DNA of 64,000 bases from Isoetes taiwanensis (taxonomy: Eukaryota; Streptophyta; Lycopodiopsida; Isoetales; Isoetaceae). The stretch lies in NCBI GenBank assembly GCA_021234155.1, contig JAJEKV010000017.1:6328992-6392991 (forward strand). The letters are read 5' to 3'. Position 1 is the first letter of the stretch. Each line of letters opens with the position of its first letter. Position numbers and translations under genes: made by a program. Shown piece by piece: positions 44,464 to 58,480 of this stretch. The notes under the pieces were generated by a model. It made no database searches, had not been told where the DNA came from, and worked only from the letters and a program-made list of their open reading frames with translations.

Positions 44464-47400
44464 TTACCACCTCATGGAGACTGTTTGACGTCCTTTAGGT
44501 GTATACCTTGATCGATGTGCAAATCCCCAAAGCTGAGCAGCCATATCACTTAGCATTGCTTTTTTTTAGTTATAACAAAGTAGGGTTACTAGACACTTAC
44601 CTCGACATTTTTAACAATAAACTCTTCCTGATGAGCTAAGCAACTATTGCCGAACGTGTTGCATGCACCACTGCTTCCACTCAACCTGGGGAAGAATGCA
44701 ATAAATAAGCAATGTTAATGCTAAAAGGAACAAAATTTGCATCATGTTCTAAATAACCATATTACTAACTCGATACATTTCAAAATGCTATATTTTTGCT
44801 TGTGGTTTGATTCACCGACTTGCAAAAACTTACCAGCCTCTTGACATATGAACAAGTTTTTCCTTAACAGCCTAACTCAGATATGTGCAGCATGCTGTCA
44901 TCTCATTGTAAAGTACATTGGTAAAGTACATTTAGTATCGTTACTTTACTTTGCAGTATGGTTTCTACGATATTGCTTTGTTGGAAACATAAATCTCTCT
45001 ACTAAGGCAATTTGGGTTCTCTTGTTTCAGGACCTTTTATTCTTCAAGCAGAAACCCTATCTTCTTGATAACTTCTTGTTAGTCAATATCTTCTGATTTT
45101 CTTCCATATTTATAAAAACTACAAGAAGCCTTCAGCTTTTCTGTCAGCCTTTCAACATGTTACAAAAGGTAAGCAGGAAATAGCCTACACGTTATCAAGT
45201 TCTCTGCCAGGTAGATCTTTATTAACAATGTGTACTTCAAGATATTCTTTTGGGGCAAACATGTTAGAACATAAGCCAAAGACATTTATTCTATGAAATA
45301 TGAGGCAGGTTTTATTGTCTCCTTGTGAGGCTATATTCCTACCAGAACCCATTAAATTTGAGGACCAGAATATGTATTCTACCTTCATCAAACGACCCAG
45401 AGAAGAGATCTGAACAGAGATATCCTCTAGAGTGACAGATGAATATCACTTCTCGTTAGTGATTATAAGAGCCACAAGTGGAGTCTTCTTTCCACCCCTT
45501 GAGCAATTAATCTCAAACTCTAGAGGCATCTTCATAAAACTGTCTAGAAGAGTAAAAATGGGAGCAAAGGGAAAACATAAGTGGATTGTTCAAAGATAAG
45601 GCACGGCAAATTTCACTTAATACAATCTTTTTTTTTCTTCCCTTCCTGTATCACGGAATTTGTGTCCTTTGCTACAGGACACAAATTATATATAGTTGTT
45701 AAATGAAGTAATTTCTCCATCTTCCAAAAGGTAAGAAGGAAACAGTCTCTGGCGGAGGTATGTCGACAAAACGGCATGTCTGTCCCAGCTTGTCTTGAAC
45801 GTTTCGGGAAGGCCAGGTTTGAACAAAAAGGTGCCCCTAATGCTTAATGCTTTCAAAATAAAGCATCGATATTCTGCATCTTACCTCCTTCCCATGGACA
45901 CAGTTGGTTTCTTTTCAAAATTTCCAACCCCATATAAGCAGTTTAGACGGGAACATTTTTTCTGCGGCTGGTTTTGATCCAGACACTTGCAGAACAAGAC
46001 TGTTAAATTCATGTTTCCCATTTATACAGGAATCCGCACAACTGCATTAGTCGGACACACACACAGTGTGGCCCCAACTGTGTGAAAAGTTACCTAATTT
46101 GAACAATGCATGGAAACAAAATGGTGCTCCATGAAATCGTGAGCTGATTGTTCCTCATAATATGATCAAAAATCGATATAAAGTTTTACTTTTTGAAAAT
46201 GAAATAAGACACACAAACACTCACAAATCGCTTTCAAGGTATAAAGCAAAGTGTCCACCACCTCCAATTGCCAAAGCATCATTGGTGCAGAGAAAAAAAT
46301 AGTGATTCAAGCCTGTAAAGTAATTCCAAAACCTATTAAAAAAAGGTAGTAATACGCCTATAGTCAAATGTTTGCTAGGTGCATACCAGTTGAGCGGAAA
46401 AGTTCAGGTTTTCCAGAAACATCTGTATAAACAAATGTCTGGCTTGATCCCTGCCATGAAAAGATTCTCAACTGCTTCAGACGACTGTCATGTTTGTGGA
46501 AGTAAAAATGTATTTACCTGGTACTTCCTTTTCGAAGAAGGCTTCAAGGGAGCTGTCAATAATGCCCCAAATATTGCACCGTCTGCATCCCCAGTTACCT
46601 AAAGAAGGATATGTTAAGAATTTAATGCATATAAAAAATATTGAAGCTGACACATAGCCCAGGACGATTTGTTTCATCTTTCCAGTGACCCTTCTATCAA
46701 CCACATGGCATGTCATGCACCAGAAAAATGGAAAACTATGTGGCCAGACAATGTTGTGTGATCCGGGGGGGCAGATAAAGAAAATATTGTACAAATTTAA
46801 GTATGTATATGCTGAATGGATACCTTACCAGTAAAAAAGGTTCAGACAATGTGGCACTTTTCCTGTACAGTGTCAATAATGATATGCCATCCTTCAGCGT
46901 GCTGCAATCAAATACAGGCATAGGTAATCTGCAAATGCACATGAATAAATACCAGAAGACACAATTGAAAGTGCACCTGTACAGTAGCACCCACTGGCAG
47001 CCTTGAACAAGAGTCGGAAGAGATGGATAGATAAAATCTCGCAAGCCTTCTGTGAGAAGAATAGACTCCTCCGTCATTGACGGAAGCTTTAGCCTTGGAG
47101 AGGACTGAGCATTGTTCGGTGCATTTACATTAATGTCTAATTGAGGTTTTCTCACTCCATTACCCACTCTGGTTCTTTTAGCATCCAATGCATCTTCTGG
47201 AAGCTTCGAGTAACAATCAGAAGGATTCTCATGTGAATTCTCAGGAATACAATCTGGGCTGTCGGCACAAGGCACTCCTTTGTCTGGATGGCGGAGAAAT
47301 GAATAAAGGAAGGCTGTCAATGATGATGTATCAGGCCCTTGAAACTCTTCATTGGAGTCCACATTTGAGACTGTCCTTTTATGTCTCCTTTCATTTTCTT

Positions 47401-48516
47401 CAAGCAAGTTGCAAGATGCCTGATCAAAACCATACATTAGTTTCTCCACATCTTTCCTAACTCCTATCTTATTGCAGTCCAGATTTATACACACTCAAAG
47501 GCAAAGATCAGAAAAAAGTGTAATAAAAACTGACACCATCATGTAAAAGTCCTAGAAGTTGGTTGATCATTACAATCCAATCCAATTATTTCCTAGCAAT
47601 CATGGCAATCATGTGTTTTAAATGCCTAACCTTCAAACTTCATTGTCTTGTCAATTCAGCCTCTATTTGATGCGATTGACAGATACAATAAGTGAAGCTC
47701 AAAAATCACATCATTCAGTAATCGTGATTAACAACCATATCGGAACCAACAACTGTCCATGTTTGCATCTAATCTCTTACTGATTTTGTATTAGTCCTAA
47801 AAACCATACATTCACTTGAAATTGTATAAGGTTTCATTTCCGTCATTGCATCCTCCACTTGGAAAATCCATCGTCAACAATGAAGGAGAAGTTAATCTGC
47901 ATTAGCTCATGCATGATCAGAAGCCAGAACATAATATGTCCTGTTCAAACCTGCATTCTTACATTTTCTATGTCTGTAATTTGTGTATCGGATATCACAA
48001 TGTAAGATCATTCCAAGATTGACCATTGACTGTGGGAAATTAATGCGAGCGGGTCATTTTACTTATGGCTATAGAAACTGAGAAGATTGCATTCGACGCG
48101 AATTATCCTCCACCGTTGGTATAGACGACATTAACAATTTTAACTAGGTGCATTCCCTCCGAATAAGAAAGGTACATGGTTACCTACATACCTCTTCAGA
48201 AGAAGATCTTTTGGATCGAGGCGACCCAAAAGACCTGAGAAGTGGCTCCGAAGCATCGGATAGCAAGCGCCCAACTTTCCTGCCCAGTGATCCGCCCCAT
48301 CCCATTATTCTTATCGTCCAGGATATGGCATCCTGTCCAAAACCCATCTACCGTAACTTGCCAAATAGAACAGGCAAAGAATGAGAGATTCATTACCTCA
48401 AATCCTTTAACATCTGAGCTGCTTCCGGCAATTGGAGCTCCTCAGGCCCAGAGGAAAGGGACCGGAAGGAAAGGGAATGCTTAGCATATGGTCGACCCGG
48501 ATGATCCCACACGATC
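44464..48516 (-). CDS. TLDc-domain protein (OXR1/NCOA7-like, plant type), nine exons, 5' end open
   Basis: Exons on the minus strand, all with GT-AG borders and matching phases: 48516-48397, 48279-48192, 47419-46977, 46901-46829, 46598-46518, 46450-46387, 46312-46225, 44685-44601 and 44532-44464 (TAA). Together they give about 369 codons. The N-terminal part is Ser-rich and low complexity (RPYAKHSLSFRSLSSG; KVGRLLSDASEPLLRSFGSP), and exon 3 adds an acidic, Asn-rich linker. The TLDc domain runs from LLTEGLRDFIYPSLPTLVQG through WVLLYSTLKDGISLLTLYRK, DADGAIFGALLTAPLKPS, SSQTFVYTDVSGKPELFRST, NHYFFLCTNDALAIGGGGHF, ALYLESDLLSGSSGACNTFG, NSCLAHQEEFIVKNVELWGF and a short basic tail. No frame is broken. 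TLDc proteins protect against oxidative stress, and some bind the V-ATPase; that is family knowledge. The true start codon is upstream of 48516, beyond another intron. Confidence 0.88.
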
Positions 48517-51479
48517 CTGCAACCATATCAGCCCTCCACTACTGCGTTGCCCTTTTTTACCATTAAAACAAGGAAACCAGATGGAATGGAAGTAATGTGT
48601 ACTTTTTGTATTTGCTAAAATTGTTGCATGTCCTTTAGTTTCTTATTTGAGAAAGTATTTGTTTGAATGGTTATGGCACCCACGTTGGGTTTTCTAATCC
48701 TAGGCAGTAATGGGATTGCTTTGATTTTTCGTATGAGGTCCTTCCTATATAAAAATCAATCCAATTCCAAAACAATGGTAATCAAAGAAAGAAGTTGAAC
48801 AAGAAATTACATAGATACAGACATTGTCAAAGGGTAAGATATTGATCAGCTGATGACTTAAATCCTCAAAGAGTCGGGCTATTTAGGTCAAGATGTTCTA
48901 ATTGTTCTTTTTAGTCGCCCGTAGGGGCTAATCATCATATACGTGCTAGGGGTTGAATATTCTAGAAATATCCTGTTGTTGGCCAACATTTTATCGTTTG
49001 GGTGGAATAGACTAAGTAACATTTACATGCAGTTATTTAATTGGTCAAGATGCAAGCAATTCGGCTTCTACTATTTTTAACTCTGATATGACAGTTCCTA
49101 TACTCACCTTTTTATTTTCATTTATTCTCTGACATGCCCTATTTTTGCAGATAGGAAACAGGCAATCTACTTCGCCTCTTTATTGTTGCTTACTATCCAA
49201 AAAATGAGGGATTCTTAATCCAAATGGTTAGAAAGTAGAAAGAGTAGCATGAATTGGCATGCACATGGATGTGTATATCTAAAACAATTTGTCAACTTGG
49301 ATATCAGACCATGGAACCTACATGATCGTTGTCAATACTTCCTTGGTTATCTTGCTGTCAGTGATAAATTCTAATGAGGAACACGTTTCTGTCTATGAAA
49401 TAGAGACTGGATCAGTGCTTACCTAACATCATGTACTTCATGTTGCATCTAGAAAGTGATTATTTACTGCATATTATAGTGCCTAAATTTGCAAACAACT
49501 AAGTTGCATAAGAAATCCACAAAGATTAGTATCTATTATTTAATATTTAGGGAATATGTCTAGCACTACAGTCATGGTGATTTTCTCTTACGGTCCAGAA
49601 ATAAATAAATATACGGTTGCCATCGCATATCATTCTGATGCTCTGCGAACCTATACAATCCATTGTATAAATTCGAAAAATCCCCTTCTCAATAATTATT
49701 AGCACTAGGAAAGGCCCTTTGTCTAACCCGAACCACTTGCGATGGCCAAGTGATCGGTCGGAGGACATGGGGATGTCATTGGCCCATATCTCTTCTCGGA
49801 CATCCTATATCACAGAAGAGTACATACATGTTAACGCACACCAATAACACATGTAAGAAGTATGCCACTTAGAAGAGTGACTCATTCATCATCATCGGAA
49901 CATAACCATAGGTAATGCATAATGCTCGAAAACAAGGGTTTCTACCCCGGACTCAGATTCAAGCTCCAATAACAACAGATAGAACCATGACAATGGCGTT
50001 GGCAGCCATAGAATATTGGCTAGGGTAGTCCACTCCATCTGCCCCTCCTATGCATAGTTTACAAATGGGGTAGAACATGCAGAGCACTGATTGTAGCCTT
50101 CCGAAGTCGTGATTTTAAGGATTCATCCTGTAGAGACCAGTCCAAGTTGCATCTCCCTGGTCCGCTGAGGCAGGAACAAATAAGTCTCATCCAAGAGCAT
50201 AGTGGAATTGTGGGCGAGCTAGAAGACCAAGATCACCCATCCTTACCCGATTTAAGCTCCCAGATTCACTGAATTAGGGATTGCCCTATCTAGAAAGGGG
50301 TAAGACTCATACAAGGCCCACACGCAGTGACAGATTATAAGCCCAACTCATTATAAGGACTCTAGTAGTCACGCATCCATCCATAACTTCATAACTGGGA
50401 ATTAGCATGAGATTTTATCATCCCTCTAATCATCCAACGACCAGTTTCTAGCTAAGAAATCAATCTATCTAGCTTTCATACAAGTTTCATGGTCTCAGTT
50501 TGTGTCCACCTCTCTAGTATTCAAGAGTTGCTCCTCCTTTCCACAAACTTCCTAGATCAATTTGGGAAAGATTGGGGTAGTCTGCCCTAAGGGGTAATAC
50601 CCCAGATAGCAGTCTTTCCCTTGCTCAATCGAGTTTGGCCAAGTGTCATCCTCTTGCAATTAGTGATTTAGCTAACATAACTAACTTCCCTTTGTTAAAT
50701 ATCAACATGAATAATAGTATATAGCTATTAATTATTCATGGTGATATATCATGTATTTGTACGAGTCACATATAAAGTAATGAAACGTCACCTTCTTCCC
50801 CTTTTGGATAACATTAAGTTATAGGACAATTCTGATCTTGCGTAAAGTTATAATAAACAATGTATTAAGGAATAGATAATGTAATTCATTATTAGATAAA
50901 ATTAATAACATTGATCAAACATGACCAATTGTTTTTTTATTGAAGTCATTCACGCAAGAGATATGAAATTTATAACAATTTCAAACATAATATGACCACA
51001 CTTGTCCTCAATAGATCACATATGATTCTGCAGGAAAAAGCCATCAGGTTACTGACCTGCAAATGAAAAGTGATTCCTATATATCATGCCTCTGATTGAC
51101 TATTCGCCTCAAAGTAAAGAATGGCTTTACTCCTATAATGTCCATAGATGAATGCGTACAATCATGCCTATATGTCCCTTTTTTAGCACGCCCACTATAA
51201 CCAGCCCCTTATGATCCATGTCGGATCTACCACTCCCAAAAAGACCGCGCTCACCTTCGAAGTTGAGGCTGATCATATCATTGATGGCGCGTCCTTGGTA
51301 TTGCTCCATAAAATTTGGGTATGTCCTTACCAAGATCCATTTTAAGAACCCAAGTTGCATCCTCCAGTGTCAGATGCTTCTACTTAACCAAATATTGCAA
51401 TATTTGAGTTTTCCTTGTTTGTCTAGCCCAGGGGATTCGTACTTCGATGGAGATGAAATACTCGAGAGACAAGATCTTG
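48517..51479. other. Intergenic; possible LTR remains near 50100-50720
   Basis: No gene supported beyond the open 5' end of the TLDc gene. The stretch next to the Ty3/gypsy fragment (50100-50720) has LTR-like text (on the minus strand GGGGTATTACCCCTTAGGGC) but I found no partner LTR or clean ends. Confidence 0.3.
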
Positions 51480-52460
51480 ATTGAGAAACACCTTATAACT
51501 TTAGATGTCCATGAAGATTGGGTTTATAGGATCGTGTACCTATCCTTTCAACAAGCTGAAAGGGTCCCACCCACCTAGAAGCTAACTCCTTACAATTTCC
51601 AATATTAAGCTTTGCTTGCTTGACTTTGATCTTCAACCAAACAAATTCTCCAACCTTCAATTTTAGAGGTTTGATGTTTGTCTGCTAGCCTCTTCTGCTT
51701 GCTTCTTGTTGCCATTAAGTATTCATGCACTTCCTCAACCAGAGCTTGCATGTCTGCTAACAATTGTTGAGATACCTCAACCCTTGAAACTGGCTTATGC
51801 CATATATCTGGAATGAGACATGGTAACTGTAATTGATCATGAAGGGAGACATTCTAGAAGACTCCCGCTTTGTGTTATTATAGGCAAACTCTACAAATGT
51901 GTATAATTCATTCATTTGGATTGTTTGTTCCGGACATAATTCCTTAGCATGTCCTCAATTTTAGAAGCTGGTGCGTTATGTTTGGTCCTCTCTCCATGGA
52001 TGATACATTGTGGTATATAGTTTCGAACAAGTATGTCCAAAATGTAAACTTGGAGTCTCTATCTGATACCATACTGCTTGGCATACCATGATATCAAAAG
52101 ATCTTTTCTGTGAAAAGATATACGGTTTTCAATGTTGTATTAATGGTCCGACAAGGCAAAACATGTGCCATTTTAAATAGCTTGTCAATCACTTCCATTA
52201 AGGCATCATGTCCTCGCAAAGTTGTAGGAAGTCCATGGTAATGACCTCCCATTTAGCATTTGGAACATCCAAAATTTATAGCAATCTTGGAATGCGTAGC
52301 TGGTAGGCCTTGGTTTCCTGACAAAGCTGACACTTCTTAATATAAGTTGCAATGTATTTCTTCATTCCTGACCAGAAGTAACTGGTTCCTATCTTAATAT
52401 AAGTCTTCATAAAACTGGCATATCCTGTTATTGGACAATTATGTATCATGGAGGATGAAT
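51480..52460 (-). mobile_element. Ty3/gypsy retrotransposon pol fragment (H2C2, integrase core, C-terminal domain), decayed
   Basis: In order on the minus strand: SYFWSGMKKYIATYIKKCQL then CQETKA (H2C2 zinc-binding region); WEVITMDF, LRGHDALMEVIDKLFKMAHV, YHGMPSSMVSDRDSKFT (integrase core around its catalytic Asp positions); LMATRSKQKRLADKHQTS; then LKVGEFVWLKIKVKQAKL and SRWVGPFQLVERIG (C-terminal integrase motif, GPF..LERIG type). Several frameshifts and stops. Reverse transcriptase and RNase H are not evident upstream; the fragment is cut near 52800 by the repeat that starts there. The order of motifs and the GPF motif place it in Ty3/gypsy. Confidence 0.8.
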
Positions 52461-52806
52461 TTGTACATCTGATGATTTTGTAACACCTAATTTATTCTTA
52501 TAATGCAGAAGATTACGTTCTTGTAATGCTTAAAGGTTTCTTGTTTAGTATATGTTCTGATTTTTTTAATAAGCTATGCCACACCTCCCGAAACTCATGA
52601 TCATGGGAAATAATTTGCTCAATTGTTTTACCAAATTTATTGGTGAGGGTTGAAATGGCATTACAATGAGTTATGGTGACCAAATGGATGTTGAAAATAT
52701 GTCGCAAAATAACAGGGGGTTCCAGGGGGATTTGATATCGATGTAAAAATAAGAATTCCTGAAACCATAGACCATATATCGCTAAAAAAATTTAATAAGT
52801 TGTTAT

Positions 52807-53638
52807 AAAAAAAAAAAAAAAAAAAAAAAAAACATAGATTCAAGATAAAAAATAATCACATTAGCTCACTAGGTATATTTGTTAAAGTAGTCTTATTAGG
52901 ATATTGAGTTATTTTAGTAGAGTTTCGAGCCCCTGTATTTCATATTCTAAAATCTTAGGCAAAGCCGTATAGGGGTTGATATTCCCTCAAAACCCTAGGC
53001 GAAATCGCATTTCATATTTCAAAATCATAGGCGCCTCCAATCATAACTGACTATAAGCGAAACGAGAGGTGCCCACTGGCCCCAACATACAATCTGGGTC
53101 GTAGAATCGACGAATCTGACGACTATAGTAGTCCAAGGTGCACCTCAGTTAGAATATGTACCACATGATGCTTTCCTGGGTTGTATACAAAAAGTCATAT
53201 TTTTTTAGGGTCTCACCACTGGAAGTAACTCCTGGTCATGCGTAGGATAATGCCATTATGCATCATTCATTCTTGGAATCATAAGCTATGATCCTTCCCC
53301 TCTTGCATCAAAACACCACTTCTTGATTGATCAAATCGACAACCAAAGACACACACAAGACATCCTGCATAAATGGCCACCATGGGCACTCCCCTATTAA
53401 TTCCCAAAATCTAGTACAAAATTGCAATAAATCTAGTGGAAACTTCCTCAAATATAGCAAACTAAAGTCCCGCATGCCTTCTGGCCTTGTTGGGCTCACA
53501 AATTGGTCCTATATGGCAACTCAAATGTCCCTCATGCCTACCGGCCTTTTTGGGCTCACATGTCAACCATACGCTACATGCTCACATGATCTTAAAAATA
53601 GTTCTCTGCCCCCTCCAAAGTAGTTTATCTCCAAAAAG
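52807..53638. repeat. 0.8 kb dispersed repeat with poly(A) edge, copy 1
   Basis: A26 tract, then CATAGATTCAAGATAAAAAA and about 806 bp that recur at 56127-56956 with roughly 97% identity by eye, ending TTTATCTCCAAAAA. Inside is a 60-bp imperfect tandem pair (CATGCCT.C.GGCCTT.TTGGGCTCACA twice, about 53470-53570). A 98-codon ORF is open in both copies only because the copies are so alike. Confidence 0.85.
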
Positions 53639-56126
53639 ACTCAAGTTTGTGAAACATGGAATGTATCAGGCCGAGTGGCATGGTATTAAGCCAAGTAGCA
53701 AGGGGCATCTTAGGCCTTAAAATCTTTACAAGATTTCTTGCAAGAAAATGCTTATGCCACAATGGACTGACAAAATCCTGTAAATATTCAACAGTCATGA
53801 GTAGTGCTCCTTTAAGAAAAATCAGTATAGAGATTGAATGCGTGATCAAAAGGACTTTAGACTAAAGGACACAAGCAACTCCAGTTAAACCAGAGAATTG
53901 AAGTGTCTAAAAAAAACCCGGCCTAACCTAGTATCCTAGGTCAGCATCAGCTTCAGTCAATCCATCCACTGTCTTATCAATCCAAAAATTTGAACGCATT
54001 CAAACTTGGTACTTATGTTCCTTTAGTCTGTTATCCATTATAAAATCTGAGACAAGAGTATCTTAGTAACCATGTAAACTTAGTCATTAATACTCCTTAA
54101 TGTCCCCACTCTAGTTATACATTGTTGAACAGAGTCCATGAAGACATGATTATAGCGAAGATGCTAATACTTGTGCCACACAGACTGTAGCAGCATTATA
54201 TTGACATTGAGAATTCAAGATAATATTATTTCTATATGATTCAATCACTATTATCGTTTGCCCAAGGCCCATAGTTATTTAATAACTACTATGAGACGAA
54301 CTCAGAAATAAACACTGATTTTAGTATCAACTCAATTGACACAGTATTTTCATGCTCTAATGAGCATGTTCATTTTTCAAAAAGCGGTGTAATATAAAAG
54401 GGAAAAGCAGGAATCAAATCTGCCATTAACTCTGAGTAGCAATTAAAAAGTAGCAGCACATTAATCTGAATAGTAACAACATGACAGTTTGTTTCAGAAA
54501 TAAAATCAAGTCATATATTAATGAGTTTTTCTCAAGCAGACCTGTCATTTACATGTATTTATGAAAATAAAGACTTCAAGCACATGAAGATTGCCTTCAC
54601 TTTATTTTGCAGTAAATAAGATTGTAACATAATTTTCTATTTACAATCAATCCTTTGAACGTGTTCAACATGAAGTCACCAACTAGAAGATAATAGGCAG
54701 TTACAACCTGTTTTGTCTTTGACAACTTGAACGCCAGAACGCCTTGCATAGCTGGCCAGATATTTGCGTCATGTGATCATAGCAGCACAACGTTATTAGC
54801 TGATGTTATTTCTTCTAACTCCACCTCCAGATCACTCCTAGCTTTAACACGAACAGGAACAAAGAAATCACAAGGGCAGGAGAGGTTCGGTACCTGCAGC
54901 CAAACAACATGACATTAGCAATAATCTTGGTAATGCATGAAGGGCCAAAAGGTACAATGAAGCCTCTCGGTTTATCACCGTTCAGCCATTGTGACCCTTT
55001 GCCCTGCATGTTCAAAACAGGGGTGTTCATAGAGGGGTGCATTTCTAGAAAAATAAAAAGAGACGTATATATTCTTGAGCCTTATTAGGCACAGATATTA
55101 ATTGTGAGAAATCCATGTAAATTCTACCTGTAGTCCATGCAAATAAACTGGAGCCATTCTTTCACATTGTAAAGCAGGGGATTAAGTAAACTTTACCATC
55201 GAAATACCTGAACCACTGAAATACCTTATTGTTGTCTTGATCATAGTGATACTCATGATCATGTTGTCTTTCAGGAGTGGAAAGCTCAGCAGCTGCCTCA
55301 ATTTAATTCGAACAGCAAATGTAAGTGTTCTATGCCAATTTCTTGTTGCCCATGCATTTTGCCATAGTAATAGAGATATGGTTATGCCTCTACTCTGCTA
55401 GTTCAGAGTTGGTCATGCAAAACATAAACTTAGCTTGCAAGCACTTTTCAACTAGAGCTACTTCGTCTGAGCAGGAACTGAAGCGTTTCATCTGAATCCA
55501 TCCAATGCCGTTTTTTTATTGAGAACCCTAAATTAGAAACGAAACCCTAATCAAGGATGGAAGATTCGTGGCTGCATCCTTGCATGCTTAAGCAGATATC
55601 CTCTGGGCTGGAAAATCCAAATCATGAAGAAAAGAAAGTGGTACAATTATTGCGGATATGGAGGAATATGGCATGGGCCGCCTAAACATGGAGATCGCAG
55701 ATATAGCTTTGCCTCACGCAAGCAATGGGCAAAAAAATCCGTCAAGTGGATCCCGAATGACCGCAGAAGTGATTCGTGTGGATAAACCCTAAAAGCACTT
55801 TTCACTTGGAGGAAATGATGCAAAATGTCATTTTCAATTATAATAAGGTTTCTGACACCATTTTTTATCACGATTTTGGGTCAAAGATCAAATCACTTGG
55901 GCCAAGTTCAAATGTATCTTTAGCTTGCAAGCATATAGGATAAGGAATGAGATGGCATAAATTCTACATTAGGATATGCCGAGCAGATAAAATTGACCAT
56001 GGGGTGTACCGAGTAGACAAATCAGAATAACTTTCATAGTCCAAGTTCACTCTCGTCTGGTCAATGTTTATGTTCGTGCAGTACCAAATAACAAGTGTGT
56101 ATCTGGGTAATATAATGTTCATGATT
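53639..56126. other. Spacer between the two 0.8 kb repeats
   Basis: No gene, primer-binding site or polypurine tract recognised. A minus-strand protein-like piece (SQWLNGDKPRGFIVPFGPS, about 54910-55000) has no known relative to me. Confidence 0.35.
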
Positions 56127-56956
56127 AAAAAAAAAAAAAAAAAAAAAAAAAACATAGATTCAAGATAAAAAATAATCACATTAGCTCACTAGGTATATTT
56201 GTTAAAGTAGTCTTATTAGGATATTGAGTTATTTTAGTAGAGTTTCGAGCCCCTGTATTTCATATTCTAAAATCTTAGGCAAAGCCGTATAGGGGTTGAT
56301 ATTCCCTCAAAACCCTAGGCGAAATCGCATTTCATATTTCAAAATCATAGGCGCCTCCAATCATAACTGACTATAAGCGAAACGAGAGGTGCCCACTGGC
56401 CCCAACATACAATCTGGGTCGTAGAATCGACGAATCCGACGACTATAGTAGTCCAAGGTGCACCTCAGTTAGAATATGTACCACATGATGCTTTCCTGAG
56501 TTGTATACAAAAAGTCATATTCCTTGAGGCTCTCACCACTACAAGTAACTCCTGGTCATGCATAGGATAATGTCATTATGCTCATTCATTCTTAGAATCA
56601 TAAGCTATGATCCTTCCCCTCCTGCATCAAAACACCACTTCTTGATTGATCAAATCGACAACCAAAGACACACACAAGACATCCTGCATGAATGGCCACC
56701 ATGGGCACTCCCCTATTAATTCCCAAAATGTAGTACAAAATTGCAATAAATCTAGTGGAAACTTCCTCAAATATGGCAAACTAAAGTCCCGCATGCCTTC
56801 TGGCCTTGTTGGGCTCACAAATTGGTCCTATATAGCAACTCAAATATCCCTCATGCCTACCGGCCTTTTTGGGCTCACATGTCAATCATACGCTACATGC
56901 TCACATGATCTTAAAAATAGTTCTCTGCCCCCTCCAAAGTAGTTTATCTCCAAAAA
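56127..56956. repeat. 0.8 kb dispersed repeat with poly(A) edge, copy 2
   Basis: Same element, same orientation as 52807-53638, again beginning with a 26-nt A tract and ending TTTATCTCCAAAAA; flanks differ from copy 1. Confidence 0.85.
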
Positions 56957-58480
56957 TAGGATTAATCAGCCTTTACAATTACCTGCAATACAACAAAATT
57001 ACCATCTTCCACTAGCAGAGGGCCATATCTAGGCATGAGGCCCACCACTAGCACGAGGGTCATCTCAAGGCACAAGAGCCTACTACTGGTATGTGGGCCT
57101 ACCATTGGCACAAGGTCCATAATAATAATGAATTAAGGGCTAATAATATTCCATACTTAGACATATACGTGGACTAGTATTAGAAAGGGGAGAGGACAAG
57201 ATGAAGACATGGAAAGCGGGCTATGTAATTGCTATCGGGAAGATTCGATTGACTAATCTATGAAGGTTCTGCATCATCGGGCAAAAAATAGAGAAAAAAA
57301 AAAATAGAAATAACTAGCAGAATTACAGGGTTGAGGTGAAGGTTAGGGTTTGGTTGATGACTACAAAAACCAACTCTACTTATATATAGAATCTCAATTT
57401 TGAACCGATGTGGCACTGTACCATCGCCTGAATGATGAGGTGGACTTTTGCATGGCTTATGGCCTAGAACAACTTTTGCCACAAGTACCATATATGCTTG
57501 CCAAAACTTTGACCTAAACTTGCCAAGACTTTGACCTATGCTTGCCAAGATTTTGGTGCAAGCTTGTTTATGTGTTCAAAAAATGCGATGAAATTTCCAT
57601 CCCATGTTGCGAATATAAGTTTAGTCAATTATTATCATAGACAAAGCTTTCAATTTCTAACGATTATATAATATGTTGATATAGTGTTTTAGATGAACAT
57701 GGTCAGTTATAATTTGTTCTCTATGGGGCCAAGAAATCTTCCACAGGGGTTTCTTCTTTGTGGTTTATTCCTCAATGAATTAGGATGCCTGATCAATTGC
57801 TAGGAAAACGAGCTATGATTCCTATTCTAAACTAGGACACCGAGTACATGAGATCATTTCTGAAGGAAATCCAAGGAGCTCTTCCACTATGCTGGACAGA
57901 ATAGTCTGTCTACATATAACATTGACAAACGTGTCAAAAGCAGGACTGTTTACCCATGCATGTGCACCGGACTTTAAGAACAGTTAGGAATTTGAAGGTA
58001 TTTAAGATGTCTTTTTGTCAAAGCAAAAGAACAGAATCATAAATGGTAAAACAACTTTTACGGCAACCATGTATGCATCTGCTTTATATCTTTTAGCTTC
58101 CTGCTGATCAGATTTGGTACATGGATTCTTTAGCCTAGGATGACCAAGCAACTTATTGAATAAAAAAGTAAGAGAATAATCATGTCTAGTTAGAACAGTC
58201 TGTGTATTTTGGAAAAAGAAATGACAGAACTGTGAAAATTGTTTGGAGCATTTTCGTGAGAGCTTCACATAACATTTTGAGAAAACAAAGGTCACAAAAT
58301 GTTGCTCTAATTGAAAAATGTTTGAATCATTTTCATATGAGAGTAAATGGGCATGATTTGCATAGGCCTTTTTCTGTATAGCCATTTGTTGCACACATGA
58401 CCTCTTATGCCTACATATATTTGTCTGAATTAATGACAAACATAATTTAACAAAATAAGGTGAAGACAAGTGAAGATTGC
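56957..58480. other. Intergenic; 3' flank of the MFS gene
   Basis: No coding sequence supported; minus-strand ORFs up to 58616 overlap the 3' flank and end of the MFS gene and look incidental. A small tandem motif CTTGCCAA.A.TTTGACCTA lies at about 57496-57555. Confidence 0.4.

Noticed and set aside
46736..47494. 252-codon ORF taken as one protein
   Set aside because: It reads through introns. The TLDc homology requires splicing at 46977 and 46901, and coding stops at 46829.
52807..56956. LTR retrotransposon with the two 0.8 kb repeats as LTRs
   Set aside because: No TG...CA ends, no primer-binding site or polypurine tract next to the repeats, and no shared target duplication.
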